Positions 37,019 through 47,183 of a stretch of 64,000 nt of DNA are shown here, piece by piece. The DNA comes from Rhinolophus ferrumequinum (lineage: Eukaryota > Chordata > Mammalia > Chiroptera > Rhinolophidae): positions 17,104,292 to 17,168,291 of the forward strand of contig NC_046304.1 in NCBI RefSeq assembly GCF_004115265.2, read 5' to 3'. Made by a program: the position numbers and the translations under genes. Numbering within the stretch: position 1 is the stretch's first letter; each line of letters opens with the position of its first letter. Under the pieces are notes generated by a model that had not been told where the DNA came from, made no database searches, and saw only the letters and a list, made by a program, of their open reading frames with translations.

Positions 37019-37256
37019 ATGGCGGCGACAGCCCCCAGTGCCGGGGGCCCCGCGCCCGAGGCGGCCGGCTCCGCCGAACCCCCGCTGCAGTACAGCCTTC
37101 TTCTGCAGTACCTGGTGGGTGACAAGCGTCAGCCCCGGGTCCTGGAGCCCGGAAGCCTGGGCGGGATCCCGAGTCCGGCCAAGAGTGAGGAGCAGAAGAT
37201 GATCGAGAGAGCGATGGAAAGCTGCGCCTTCAAGGCAGCGCTGGCCTGCGTGGGAG
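37019..37256 (+). CDS. TIMM22: TIMM22 exon 1 (coding part)
   Basis: Encodes residues 1-79 plus one base of Gly80 (MAATAPSAGG to AALACVG). It covers the hydrophilic N terminus, the conserved LLQYLVGDKRQPR segment and the start of the first membrane span. Donor GTGAGG at 37257. Confidence 0.97.
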
Positions 37257-40200
37257 GTGAGGCAAGGCGAGGGGGACCCTTGGGAGGCTGAGGGCGTGGA
37301 TGGCAGCGGGTTCCTCTGCCAAGAAGACCACGCGCCCGGGAGGCGAGGAGCCTGTGGGCCTCGAAGGGGACTGCACCCCGGCCTCGTTCAGGGAGCTCGA
37401 GCAACCCTCTCTAGACCCTCTGGAAACTGGATCAGAGAATCGGTGCTATGGGTCGGGGCCTGGAGGTTATAAAATAGTTGACTTCATTCATCATTCGGTC
37501 ATTCACTTTCAAATAATCATTCTTTCAAAAACTTGTTAGTGGGTAGGTATCACGTGCCAGGCGGTGGAGAGACAGGGTGAGAGACTAGAGCTTGGTTCTC
37601 AGGAAGCTAACACCCCTCTCTATATATCCGAGGTGCCAAAAAAATGTATACAAGGGGACACTTTGGTCAACTGTTGCTCAAGCAGTAGTAGTTCACCATA
37701 ACCAGAAGTGTCTGGACGCTGATGGTAACCACTTTGAACACCGCTTGTAATTGCAGACGTTAAACGTGACTTGTATTTATCTTTTGTTATCGGTATGTAT
37801 TGAGTATTACAATTTTAATAGTTTTTCCTTTCTTAACATGTGTATGCATTTTTTGTGGCATTCTCTGTATATCGAAGAATGTTGAGGAGCCTGGCAGAAG
37901 AGTGCAGCAGACATAGGAACGAGTGCAAAGGAACCGGCTTTAGTTTGAAAAACAGAAAAGGCCAGTGTGGCCAGAGTGACTAGACAGTAGTGAACAAGGG
38001 GGAAAGAAGTATGGACTTGGCTTTTTCTTTAGCCTTGTGAGGATTTGAGAATGTGGTGTCCTTCCTGTGTGGAGGGTAAGGAGGTTGACCACATTTGCAG
38101 ATGAGTTGAAATCTCATTAAGAATGAAAGACAAACGAATGTGGTGAGAGTGGAAATGTGAAATATAGTAGAAAGAAGAAAGAGAGAACTTTTTGTGGTTT
38201 GGGGAAGGCCGCAAGAGGAGGTGAGACTGGAACTGTTGAAGGATGGAGAGAATGGGGTGGACACAGAGGAAGAGAATTGTCATTTCAAGTTGGGGGTAAA
38301 GTAGGGGATTTGGGCATTTTGTCGATAGGCATTAGGACAGTCATTGATGATTTTTTTAGAAGAGTAACAACTGGTAATGAACATCGTGATTCAGGATGGG
38401 GTGGGCTGAAGGAAAGAAGTCTGTGGATAGGGAGACCATATTGGAAATTGGCTAGACTGAAGCTCATGAGGAATGGACTGGGTCTTTGTTCATCATTGTG
38501 TTTGACCCTGATAAATCACATATTTGGTGAAATAAATGAGTCTTTGTAGTGCTCCAGGTTGGAAGTGATCAAAACCCTAGACTAGGATGATAATTGTGGA
38601 CTTGGAGTTGTAGGGCAAACAAAAAAACGCCCCTGAGGTTTGGAGCTGGAGTGACTAAAAAGAAGGGGCAATAACAAGAAAGTCTGGAAGGGAGGTGACC
38701 ATGATTTCATCAAACATATACCGTTTACCCTTGAACAACATGGGTTTGAGCTTCATGGATCCGTGTATACATGGATTTCTTTCAATATCTGTCCTGTTTT
38801 CGATCCTTGGTTGGGAGTCCATGGATGTGGTCAGCTGACTGTATGCATTGCTCTACACCATTTTATATAGGGGACTTGAGCACCCATGGATTTTACTATC
38901 CATGAGGAGTCTTGGACCCAATCCCCCCGAGGGACAGCTCAGTTTTTGGGGAGTCAAACGTTATATGTGGATTTTTGACTACGGGGGCCTTGGCACTCCT
39001 AACTCCAGCATTGTTCAAGGGTCAATTGTATTGGCCTGGAGGTGATGAGAGGACATCCATATGGAAATGTCCAGCAGGCTCAGGAAGGTCCGATGTGGAC
39101 AGCAGTGTGGCGTTTGCCATTTGGTAACTTTGTGACTTCAGGGAAGTTACTTAACCTCTCTGAGCCTCAGTTTCTTCAGCTACAGAAAGGAGAGTATAAT
39201 AGTATCTACCTTGCAGGATTGTTGCGAACAGTAAGTGAGGCTGTGACTATAAAACCTCAGTGATTGGCACATGGTACTTACTAAATGACTATTATGAATA
39301 TCACCATTGTCAAGGTGACTTGCAAAGTTGATAGCTGAACTCAAGGGTGAATACGTGTGAGAGAGTGTAGAAATAGAACAGAGGGTTAAAGACTGAATCT
39401 TGAGGAATGTTAGAAAATGAAAGGAGGAAGAAATCGAAGAGGAGACAGAGAAAAAGCTGTCAACAAGATAGATCCTGGATTGTGTAACGTGGAAACCACG
39501 CGGAGAATTTGAGTGGCAAGGGGAGGGGTGTCCTCTTTGCTGGTGGCCACCCAAAAGATGCTTTTTGAGTATGAACCCATTACAGTCATCCAGAAATCAT
39601 GCCAAAGAAATCTTCCTCTCTGTGTTTGTTTTTAGGATTTGTCTTGGGAGGTGCATTTGGGGTGTTCACTGCCGGCATTGATACCAATGTAGGCTTTGAC
39701 CCTAAGGATCCTTACCGGACGCCGACAGCAAAAGAAGTTCTTAAAGACATGGGACAGAGAGGAATGTCCTACGCCAAAAATTTTGCCATTGTGGGCGCCA
39801 TGTTTTCTTGCACTGAGTGTTTGGTAGAATCTGTAAGTGTCTCTGTCCTCTGAGAAAGCCTTGCTTGCTCAGCTTCGAAAGAGAAATGCTCTTATTATTA
39901 CTAGAAAGCAGATCAGAAAAGTCTGATACTTGTTAGATTGAACTTCCATTAGATAGTCTCTAATGCAGACTTTTTTTGTGCTTATGATTGGGGCTTACAT
40001 GATTGTTTACTTCTTTTTATAGGGTAGAAGTTGGTTAATGATTTTAAACACGAGACTTATTGGGGAACCCAAGAAAAGATTTTCATTTCTTAAATACTGC
40101 ACTGACTTGGTTTCAGCACTCTGGTACCCCCGGCTGGAAGCATCAGTGAACGCGTTCAAATTTTAGGAACTACCGTTGTTTCCCTGAAAATAAGACCTAG

Positions 40201-42063
40201 CCGGACCATCAGCTCTAATGCATCTTTTGGAGCAAAAATTAATATAAGACCGGGTGTCATATTATATAAGACCCGGTCTTATGGTAAAATAAGACTGGGT
40301 CTTATATTAGTTTTTCCTCCAAAAGACGCATTAGAGCTGATGGTCCGGCTAGGTCTTATTTTCGGGGAAACACGGTATATACTTTTAAAAGAGAAAAAGA
40401 TTAGGTTTCCTTTGGTGGGGGGACTAAATTAGCCAGCTAGAAACCCTGTGTTTTTTTCCTTAATTGTCTTGTCTGGCTTTTTTGTTTGGCTCTAAACTGC
40501 ACTTCTCCACCCGCAGTACCGGGGAAAATCAGATTGGAAGAACAGTGTAATTAGTGGCTGCATCACTGGAGGAACCATTGGTTTCAGAGGTTAGTAAAGA
40601 ACTCTCGAGTGGTTTTCTCTGTGGCCTTGGACAGCATGCTGAAGTTGACATTTCCAAACATACGAGTGTTCCAGGGACAGCCCAAGGCATATATGGTCAC
40701 TTGATATTCGTCCCTTCTGACAAAGCACATTTGCTTCTGTGTCAACTCAATTTTGGAAACTTGTAGTATCTAGATCAGTTTCTCATCCTTGGCACTGTTG
40801 ACGTTTGGACCAGATAAGTCTTCGCAGGAGGGAGAGGGAGGCTGTGCTGTGTATGTAAGGATGTGTAGCAGCGTCCCTGGCCTCTGCCCACTAGATGCCA
40901 GTAGCACCCTTTTGTGGTGAAAACTGGAAGTGTCTCCAGACATTTCCCTGAGGGGCAGAATTGCTCCCCGGTGAGAACCACTGGTAAATCTAGGTCGATC
41001 TTAGACAAAAAGAATGCCCCCAAATTGGAAATATGGGAAGAGCTTCCTCACAGTAATGCAGTCCTGGAGGATGTGGATGAGGCAGGAGAGTACAGGGACA
41101 TAGCTAGGTCCCACTCAGCCCTGGGGAAGAACATCGATCCACATGTCAGGCCCTGCTGCACTTGCAGCTCCATGCATTTCTGGGTAGTTAGACATGTTTC
41201 TTAAAACTATACAATTGTCAGTTTTAATTTTGTGTGTAAGTTGTCACGGTAATGTCTTCGTGCAGCTGAGGATTCTTAGATTTCTACCCACGGAAAGCCA
41301 AATGTAGATATTTGAGAAATGTTGGCTTATCAGCTGGAAACAACAAAGGAAGGAACCAGTCAGTTCCCTGCCACGTAGGATGTCAGTGACTTGACTTTCC
41401 TCACAGTGTCCATTGCTGGGCCACTCGCCCTCTTCTGCGCCCTGGCTTACCCTAAGCAGAAAAGCCTGTTTTCTCTTTTGCTGCGAGGCAGGATGATTTG
41501 CTATCATTAAAAACCTGCTTTTGCTCCTCAAACAGTCATTTATGATTTAGAGAGTAACTTGTTTGGTCCTCCCATCGCTCAGCTTTGTCAGGGTCTTTGA
41601 GAAGCTCAGCTCCCTCTAGGACTGCTTTGATCACCTTCCCAGGAATTTATTCCATAAACAAATCAGGGTAACAGGCCATATGCTTTCACTTGATTCCAAG
41701 GGCTGGTTTTCTTAACCAGTTTCCTGTCTGTGAGGGGCTATTTTCATGAGACTGGAAATATTAATTCTTTGGAATGAGAAAAGTTAAACGAATGTACAGT
41801 TAGATAAAGTACCCTGGATTAGATCATGTGCATGGCTTCACTGAAGTCTTACAGATCTCTGGTGGTTGAATGACTTAGAATGCTTCAGCTGGTTTCTTTG
41901 CATCTGTGGATATGCAGACTTTTTGTGAATGCAGCCTGACCCAGCATCTGTCACTATAGGTAATGTCATTTCTGTTTGCTTTACAGCTGGCTTAAAGGCT
42001 GGGGTCATTGGTTGTGGAGGTTTTGCTGCTTTCTCTGCTGCAATCGATTATTATCTGCGGTGA
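37019..42063 (+). CDS. TIMM22: TIMM22, complete coding region (4 exons)
   Basis: Mitochondrial import inner membrane translocase subunit Tim22, the channel-forming core of the TIM22 complex that inserts multi-pass carrier proteins into the inner membrane. Joining 37019-37256, 39636-39832, 40517-40589 and 41987-42063 gives 585 bases, 194 residues and a TGA, the same length as human from memory. The first ATG follows an in-frame TAA at 36974 and has G at -3 and +4. The N-terminal 65 residues are hydrophilic. Four Gly/Ala-rich hydrophobic segments of the Tim17/22/23 family follow at about residues 70-95, 121-140, 148-168 and 170-191 (ACVGGFVLGGAFGVFTAGI, NFAIVGAMFSC, ISGCITGGTIGF, IGCGGFAAFSAAIDYYLR). 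Conserved cysteines are present. All introns are GT-AG. It converges with ABR. Confidence 0.98.
37627..37867 (+). mobile_element. Mariner-type MITE (241 bp)
   Basis: TCCGAGGTGCCAAAAAAATG at the left and the imperfect inverted partner TGCATTTTTTGTGGCATTCT at the right, each bordered by TA. Related to the truncated copy at 1-164. No coding capacity. Confidence 0.75.
38721..39028 (+). mobile_element. Tigger-like MITE with MER2-like interior
   Basis: The left end has ACCCTTGAACAACATGGGTT; the right end has CATTGTTCAAGGGTCAATTG. Each borders a TA. The interior has MER2-like words (GATCCTTGGTTGGGAGTCCA, a GCTGACTGTA end and GGGGACTTGAGCACCCATGG), consistent with an inner insertion or a chimeric family. 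Lies in TIMM22 intron 1. Confidence 0.75.
39100..39300 (+). mobile_element. MIR SINE
   Basis: Forward MIR core GGGAAGTTACTTAACCTCTC and TGAGCCTCAGTTTCTTCAGC followed by TAGTATCTACCTTGCAGGAT. In TIMM22 intron 1, about 340 bases before exon 2. Confidence 0.85.
39636..39832 (+). CDS. TIMM22: TIMM22 exon 2
   Basis: Completes Gly80 and encodes residues 81-145 (FVLGGAFGVFTAGIDTNVGF to CTECLVES). It includes the DPYRTPTAKEVLKDMGQRG loop and the second membrane span. Acceptor TTTTTAG before 39636, donor GTAAGT at 39833. Confidence 0.97.
40173..40375 (+). mobile_element. Long-TIR (near-palindromic) MITE in TIMM22 intron 2
   Basis: A 203-bp element between TA dinucleotides. The first about 85 bases (from CCGTTGTTTCCCTGAAAATA through GCCGGACCATCAGCTCTAAT) are mirrored as reverse complement in the last about 85 (ATTAGAGCTGATGGTCCGGC to TTTTCGGGGAAACACGG). 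It is of the same family as 5538 and 36322 but a foldback form. TIMM22 intron 2 (39833-40516) contains it. Confidence 0.88.
40517..40589 (+). CDS. TIMM22: TIMM22 exon 3
   Basis: Encodes YRGKSDWKNSVISGCITGGT then IGFR and one base of Gly. It holds the matrix/intermembrane loop and most of the third span. Acceptor CCGCAG before 40517, donor GTTAGT at 40590. Confidence 0.96.
40776..40987 (-). mobile_element. MER20-like hAT MITE
   Basis: Begins CAGTTTCTCATCCTTGGCAC and ends GGTGAGAACCACTG; internal CACTAGATGCCAGTAGCACC and AAGTGTCTCCAGACATTTCC are the MER20 core in reverse. ATCTAGAT (40768-40775) and ATCTAGGT (40988-40995) are a 7-of-8 target-site duplication. In TIMM22 intron 3 (40590-41986), which has nothing else I can name. 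Confidence 0.85.
41987..42063 (+). CDS. TIMM22: TIMM22 exon 4 (coding part)
   Basis: Completes Gly and encodes GLKAGVIGCGGFAAFSAAID then YYLR and TGA (42061-42063). It is the fourth membrane span and C terminus. Acceptor TTTACAG before 41987. Confidence 0.97.
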
Positions 42064-43400
42064 GAGTGATTGCCTCCGGGGAAGGATACCAGCCCAAGAT
42101 CCGAGCGGTTCTCTGGAGGACATTTTCTGCACCACTCCAGAGCACTGCTTCAGAGACTGAAGGCATTTGTTCTCCCTCATCGTTGGGTGTTGTGAGGGAG
42201 CCGCCTGGCCGCGATCTGCCTCCGGCGTCTGAGCAGCCACACTTTCTGCTCCTGGACCCCAGCCAGGCGGCACAGGGGGTGTGCTGTGCTAGCTTCTTTC
42301 TTCTGAGCAGATCAGGACTCAGCATATTGACCTGGAGGAACTCAGGTCCACAAAGGTTCAGCCCTCACCACACCTGGCCCTTTGGTTGTTTGGTGTTGGG
42401 GGAACAGAGGTGACCTTATGTAGCCCCAGGAAGCTGTTCTGCCTTGGAACTCCATGCGGTCATCCGTGTCACCTATCAGGGTAGGGCAAGGTCAATGTAT
42501 GCCTTCTGACCAGTTATGTCATTTGGTTTAGCGTTTTGCTATCCTTGTTTTAAAAACACATATATATTTATATTACAGTTCCAAAAGTTGGTTTATTTTT
42601 ATTTTCAAATTCCACAATTCCCAAAAATGGTGCCAGGTGGCCCAGAGATGGAACATCCAAAGGGACAAAGGGAGGAAGCTCCTGAGCAGTCGGGGAATGT
42701 TCGATTCTCAGGTTTGTAGAGGGGTGGTGTTATCCTCACGAGATTGTTACATCAGCCAGGGCCTTCCTCCCAGAAGGCAGCCTAGTCACTTCCAAAGATG
42801 CGTGGAAATTTCATGCATAAGCCGCACTGGCTTCTTCTAGAAACCCTCCTGTGGGCTGGCTGACAGGAATGTCTGCAGTCTGAACCATATACTGGTTTTA
42901 TGCTCTGCCCACTGGACCAGCTCTGGCTCAGGCCTACGTGTGAGGGGTCCTGCAATGATTGTCCTGATGACTAAATCACAGCAGCTGCTGGGTAAGAGCA
43001 GACATGGAGGACGGGCTGTTCACCGGCCCCCCATTCTCTGGTATGTGTTCTGTTTTGAACATATTAGTGTTTTTGACTAACAACAGAGGCTCAGCCTAGT
43101 TGTGTGCCATAGGCAAAAAAAAAGCCTTTTATGTTTGGGATTTGCCCCAGGTGCTGCTTTATTCTGGTGGTTTGATGGCAAGATGAAGTTGATGTTCTCA
43201 GGCTTTTGCCCCGAGGGGCGGGCAGGTAGTCTTGGCGGGGCCCACGTAATTCTGCTGCCTTCAGCCAGTGGTAACATCTCCTTTTTTCTACTGTACGTAA
43301 CTTTTTTGCCTTTTTTTTTCCCCTTCCCCTTTGTCTGCTGTGCTCTAGCCCACCCACCCGTAACCAGAATGCAGAGTTAGCCGAACTGTCCGGGCATCCC

Positions 43401-43442
43401 GCGTGTGTGTGTGTGTGTGCGCGCGTGTGCGTGCGCGTGTGT
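43401..43442. repeat. (GT)n with GC steps
   Basis: Alternating GTGTGT...GCGCGTGTGCGTGCGCGTGTG, about 42 bases, a Z-DNA-prone tract in the inferred TIMM22 3' UTR. Confidence 0.9.
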
Positions 43443-44012
43443 CGGAGTGATCATGTCAAACCCAGCCGGTCACACCTTCCCCTGGCCATGGCTGCTGTCT
43501 CCTTTGGAATGAATGTGAGCTAGTTAGTACACAGCACTCATGGCCTTTTATGGTGAATCCTATATAATGCCCGTCCCAGTCCCACAGGCATGAGGCGTCA
43601 GGGCTGCTAGGCTGGCTGGAGTGTCCTCAGAGGTCTGAGAACAGATTTAGAAGTGTCTCCTACACTGTCCCTAAGTTAGTCACTTATAAGCACTTCTAGA
43701 GCAAGAGCAGACACTCCTACCTGGCACCTGTCAAAGTGCTAGGATGCCCGGCCTCTCCTATCAGCCAGTCTCGTACGTGAGGTCAGATACACTGAACTAC
43801 TGAACACAAGACGTGCTGCTCTCACCACTGCCTTGGAAAAGATGAGCCCCGGGGCTGTCAGTAGCCATCAGTTCAATAAGTGAAGCATTGTCCACATTGA
43901 CGATTCAATCAGGAGAGGAGATGAATAGTTTCCTGTTTTACATGGCTAAGGAGTCAGTATGAGCTCATAAACCAAACACCAATTTTCAGAGACATCTGTT
44001 CCTGATCTCCAG

Positions 44013-44018
44013 AATAAA
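44013..44018 (+). terminator. TIMM22: TIMM22 poly(A) signal (inferred)
   Basis: Canonical AATAAA 1.95 kb past the stop codon; I saw no other AATAAA on the plus strand between the stop and this point. Confidence 0.55.
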
Positions 44019-44524
44019 CATATTATCCAACGGCTTTTGCTGGTGGGAGCCTACATTAACCCCACGGGTTCCCCGAAAGGGAAACAGCCCTCTAGGGGAC
44101 CCAGCCTCTCTGTAAGCAGATGAGGCCAAAAGGCGGCCCCAAAGATGAGCCACTTCCAAGGAAAATGCACAGAAAAGTTGACATAAAACAAGAAGCCTCC
44201 ACTTGAATGGCCAACTTCCTGCCATCTCTCTGAGGCAAACGTGTTCAGGTCCCTGGCGGGACATTGGTACTTCATGAAAGGGACTGGCTGGTGACTGACC
44301 TGAAGGCCTCTGTGAAGGGCAAGGACGGGGCTGGGGCTCACCTCCCCCCAAACTGCCACAGTCGCCACAGGCCATAGGGAAGCCCCTGGGGAGTTAACTA
44401 GGTAAATAGATTCCTGGAAACGCACATCTGGATGCAGCTGGAAGAGTTAAATATTTAGATTGGTGGTCTTCCCTAGACTACTGAGAACACAAATGTCCAT
44501 ACCACCGGGCTGAGTTGTGTGCAA

Positions 44525-47093
44525 ATGTATGGGCTTTGCGTTTTTTTATTAACATTTTTCTCACGTGGTTTACATCAATTTATAATAATCTACATAAGTT
44601 GAAACAGAACAGACAAAAAAATATATCCTTACCCACTTATTAAAGTCAAATATTAATGAAGGGTCCCATCCTACCTGTATCAGCAAAAACCGGCAGCCCA
44701 CAGCCATTGCCAGCAAGGCTTCCTGTAGCCTGTGTGCTGGGCCCCTGTTGGCACAGCCTTTCCTGCTGGGCACAGTGGCTGGGCTTCTGGGCCGCACAGT
44801 CCCTGTCTCAGGAGAACCCATGGGCTATTTCCTGGGTGCAGCTTAGTCCAGCTCTGGTACCCGCCCCTCCCCACTCTGGGGGTGGAATTTATAAATATTC
44901 TGAGCTTTTTGCATTGATCAGCCCTTCTAGCCTTCCTCCTGTTCTCACACTGCCTAAGCAATTCTGGGGGCTACAGTAGTTACCTGATGCTGAAAAGCAA
45001 ACATCCCTTGTTTGGGGGAGGTGGGAGGCACCCGCGTTTGGCTGTAACTAGCCCTAGCTGGGCCTCCAGTTCATTACCATCAATGGCTTTGGAAGCAAGA
45101 GCCTTGCATGCCATATACCACCTCCCGAGTGCCGAGCAGAGACTCCAGGGATGGTCAGACACGGATCAAGTTCTTTCCCCACCTCCTGCCCCAGAGAGCG
45201 GGGCTCCTAGCTAAGCTGCTAACTGGCAGCGAGGTGGTCAGTTATTTCCTGCCGCTTGGGCATCTCTTTCCTCCCATGTGCACAGCATGTGTACCGTTCT
45301 GCCCAAGATCGGGCACCAGGTGCAAACAAGACCAGAAAGGGGCTTGCCTCTCATCGAGTAAGTGCGCTACAGCTTTAGGCCCAGCAAACCCTTCCTGAAC
45401 ACAGCCCTGAGCTCACGCTCTGGGAGCTGTTCTCTCCAATCCCGAGGGCCTAGAATCTACTCTCTGCCACAGAGGAGAGCTCGGGAGCTTGGGCTACAGC
45501 TCAAGCACCTGCAGCCCGGGAGTGTCTGCCTTTCTAAGCTAACCGCCATAGGCAGCTACTGCTCACATGGGAAGAAACAAGTATTTGGGGACATGTCTCC
45601 TTTCTAGTACCGAGCAATGGGCCTCAAAGTTGGGAATGGAACCTGCTGATCCCTGACTCTGGAGCAGAGTGTCAACAATGAGGGCCCTCAGCAAACCCCA
45701 GTCCCACGAGAGGCAGGTGCCTGTGACTCCTCATCCTTCCCTAACTTGTCGAGTTTCCTAGCATTCACCCGGGAGGCCGCATCTGGAAGCCAGGGGCGGG
45801 GACGTGGCACCATGATGGCTGGCTACTGCTGGCCTATGCCTGCCTTTCCGCGGCCCGGAGCACACGTGGCTGTGGGGGCTGCCCCGTGGCAGTGCTGGGC
45901 TGTGGAGAATGTGTGGGGAAACTAAGGCAAAGGTACCACAAGGTACGAGAGGTGCCAGGACGGGCTAGCCTCTTGGATGGAGCCTGCCTGTGTCTGGACA
46001 CTGCTTCCACCATAGTTGCCTTCCTAGAGGCCTGGCTCCACTGGAAAAGCCACTGCAAGTCCTTGCTGTTGACAGTCTCTGCCCCTAACTCAGGACACCC
46101 AGTGCTGCATGGCACTCCTCTGAATGTTCAAAGGGTCTTGTTTCCTCAGCGGCCGCCTCTCCGCCTCCCGATTCTTTCCTGGCCCTCTCGCTATCTCGAT
46201 AGGTCACTTGAGAGTCTTCACACTCAAAGGAAATAGACCACCAGGGGAAAAGGAACTGAAAAGCAGTAGAAGAAACAGTCAAGATGCCTCATTGGTGGGC
46301 AGGAGACAGAACAGATAAACCCCAGAAAGGGTGATTCGCAGGTGGAAAAATTCCAGAAATCTGCTCTCCAGCTCTGTGCTAAGCTGAGGATTAGACAGTC
46401 TGTCTCCTTGTCCAACATTTGCACAGGCAGCAAGGCAAAGCAGGTGTGCTTCCACAGGTGGAGGGCAAGGAGAGGGCCAGGGGACAGCACGCGGCAGCGT
46501 CTGATGGGCCACTGCGGCCGCCGCCACCCAGGGCCACCGCAGAACGCTCAAGGTGATGGAGCGAAAACCAAGGCTGCACATGCATGCGGGCAGGCTGGGA
46601 GGGAGCAGAGGGTGAAGAAAACCAAGGGGAGGCTGCCAAGAGACTGAAATCTGGGAGCAGGGCCAGAGAGGATAAGCTGGCAGCAGTTACAGAGCGCCAA
46701 ATAAAAGCCCTTGGACTGGACTCAGGAGGAAAGAAAGTGTTGGAGGAAATGAAAGAACAAAGCAGGCCGTCTGTGTGCCCATACCGGATTGGTCACTACC
46801 TTTTCTGCATGACAAATAGACATAAAACAAATCCTGAACAGCACAGAGCATTAGACACAACTAGAGGTACAGAGGGCAGGAGCCCGGGGTGTGGCGGTGA
46901 GGCTGGGGGCTGGGTCGGCTGGCTTTGTACAAGGTGGCACAAAAGATGCACGTATTCCAGTTCTTGGAAATCTACGGCCCTTGGAGTCTGGAGTGCTGGG
47001 TTTGGGAGTTTTCTATTGTAGTCTTTCAAGTCTGTGTTGGGTCCCTTGGCTGGAGAGGCGCGGGCCACCCCCCACAGCTGCTCCCACCTGGGG
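44525..47093 (-). other. ABR: ABR 3' UTR (inferred)
   Basis: From the ABR stop to the inferred poly(A) site. GC-rich and without repeats that I recognise. No coding signal; the several 80-145 codon frames on both strands look like chance in GC-rich DNA. Confidence 0.6.
44545..44550 (-). terminator. ABR: ABR poly(A) signal (inferred)
   Basis: TTTATT on the plus strand is AATAAA on the minus strand, 2.54 kb past the ABR stop codon. It is the only one I saw in that interval. About 480 bases remain between the two inferred transcript ends. Confidence 0.55.
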
Positions 47094-47183
47094 CTACACG
47101 TCGGTGGAGAAGTACAGTGTATTCCGCTTCAGTTCTGCGAAGGAAATGGGGGGGTGCTGCAGGTAGTAGAGAAGAACCTGGAC
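47094..47183 (-). CDS. ABR: ABR last coding exon
   Basis: [20 protein letters not shown] then NTLYFSTDV and TAG (47096-47094). Acceptor CCACAG on the minus strand just above 47183; phase 0. Confidence 0.96.
   Translation of the reverse strand, partial: VQVLLYYLQHPPISFAELKRNTLYFSTDV

Larger units (their letters stand above)
36530..37420. promoter_or_regulatory. TIMM22: TIMM22 CpG-rich promoter region
   Basis: GC- and CpG-rich DNA spanning the TIMM22 start. It has GCGCGTGCGC at 36560-36569 (NRF1-like), CCCGGAAG near 36739 and other GGAAG/CTTCC cores (ETS/GABPA-like), and two ACTACA-n-TCCCAG-type (ZNF143-like) sites at 36672-36694 and 36709-36728. There is no TATA box. These are the classes of site common at nuclear genes for mitochondrial proteins; occupancy is not shown by sequence. 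Confidence 0.7.
37257..39635 (+). other. TIMM22: TIMM22 intron 1
   Basis: GT...TTTTTAG intron of 2.4 kb. It holds a mariner-type MITE (37627-37867), a Tigger-like element (38721-39028) and a MIR (39100-39300), plus purine-rich DNA at 38.1-38.7 kb that I cannot assign. Confidence 0.9.
42064..44035 (+). other. TIMM22: TIMM22 3' UTR (inferred)
   Basis: From the stop to about 20 bases past the first clear AATAAA (44013-44018). It contains a (GT/GC)n run at 43401-43442. Open frames in this stretch are not conserved-looking. The true cleavage site is not visible in sequence alone. Confidence 0.6.
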
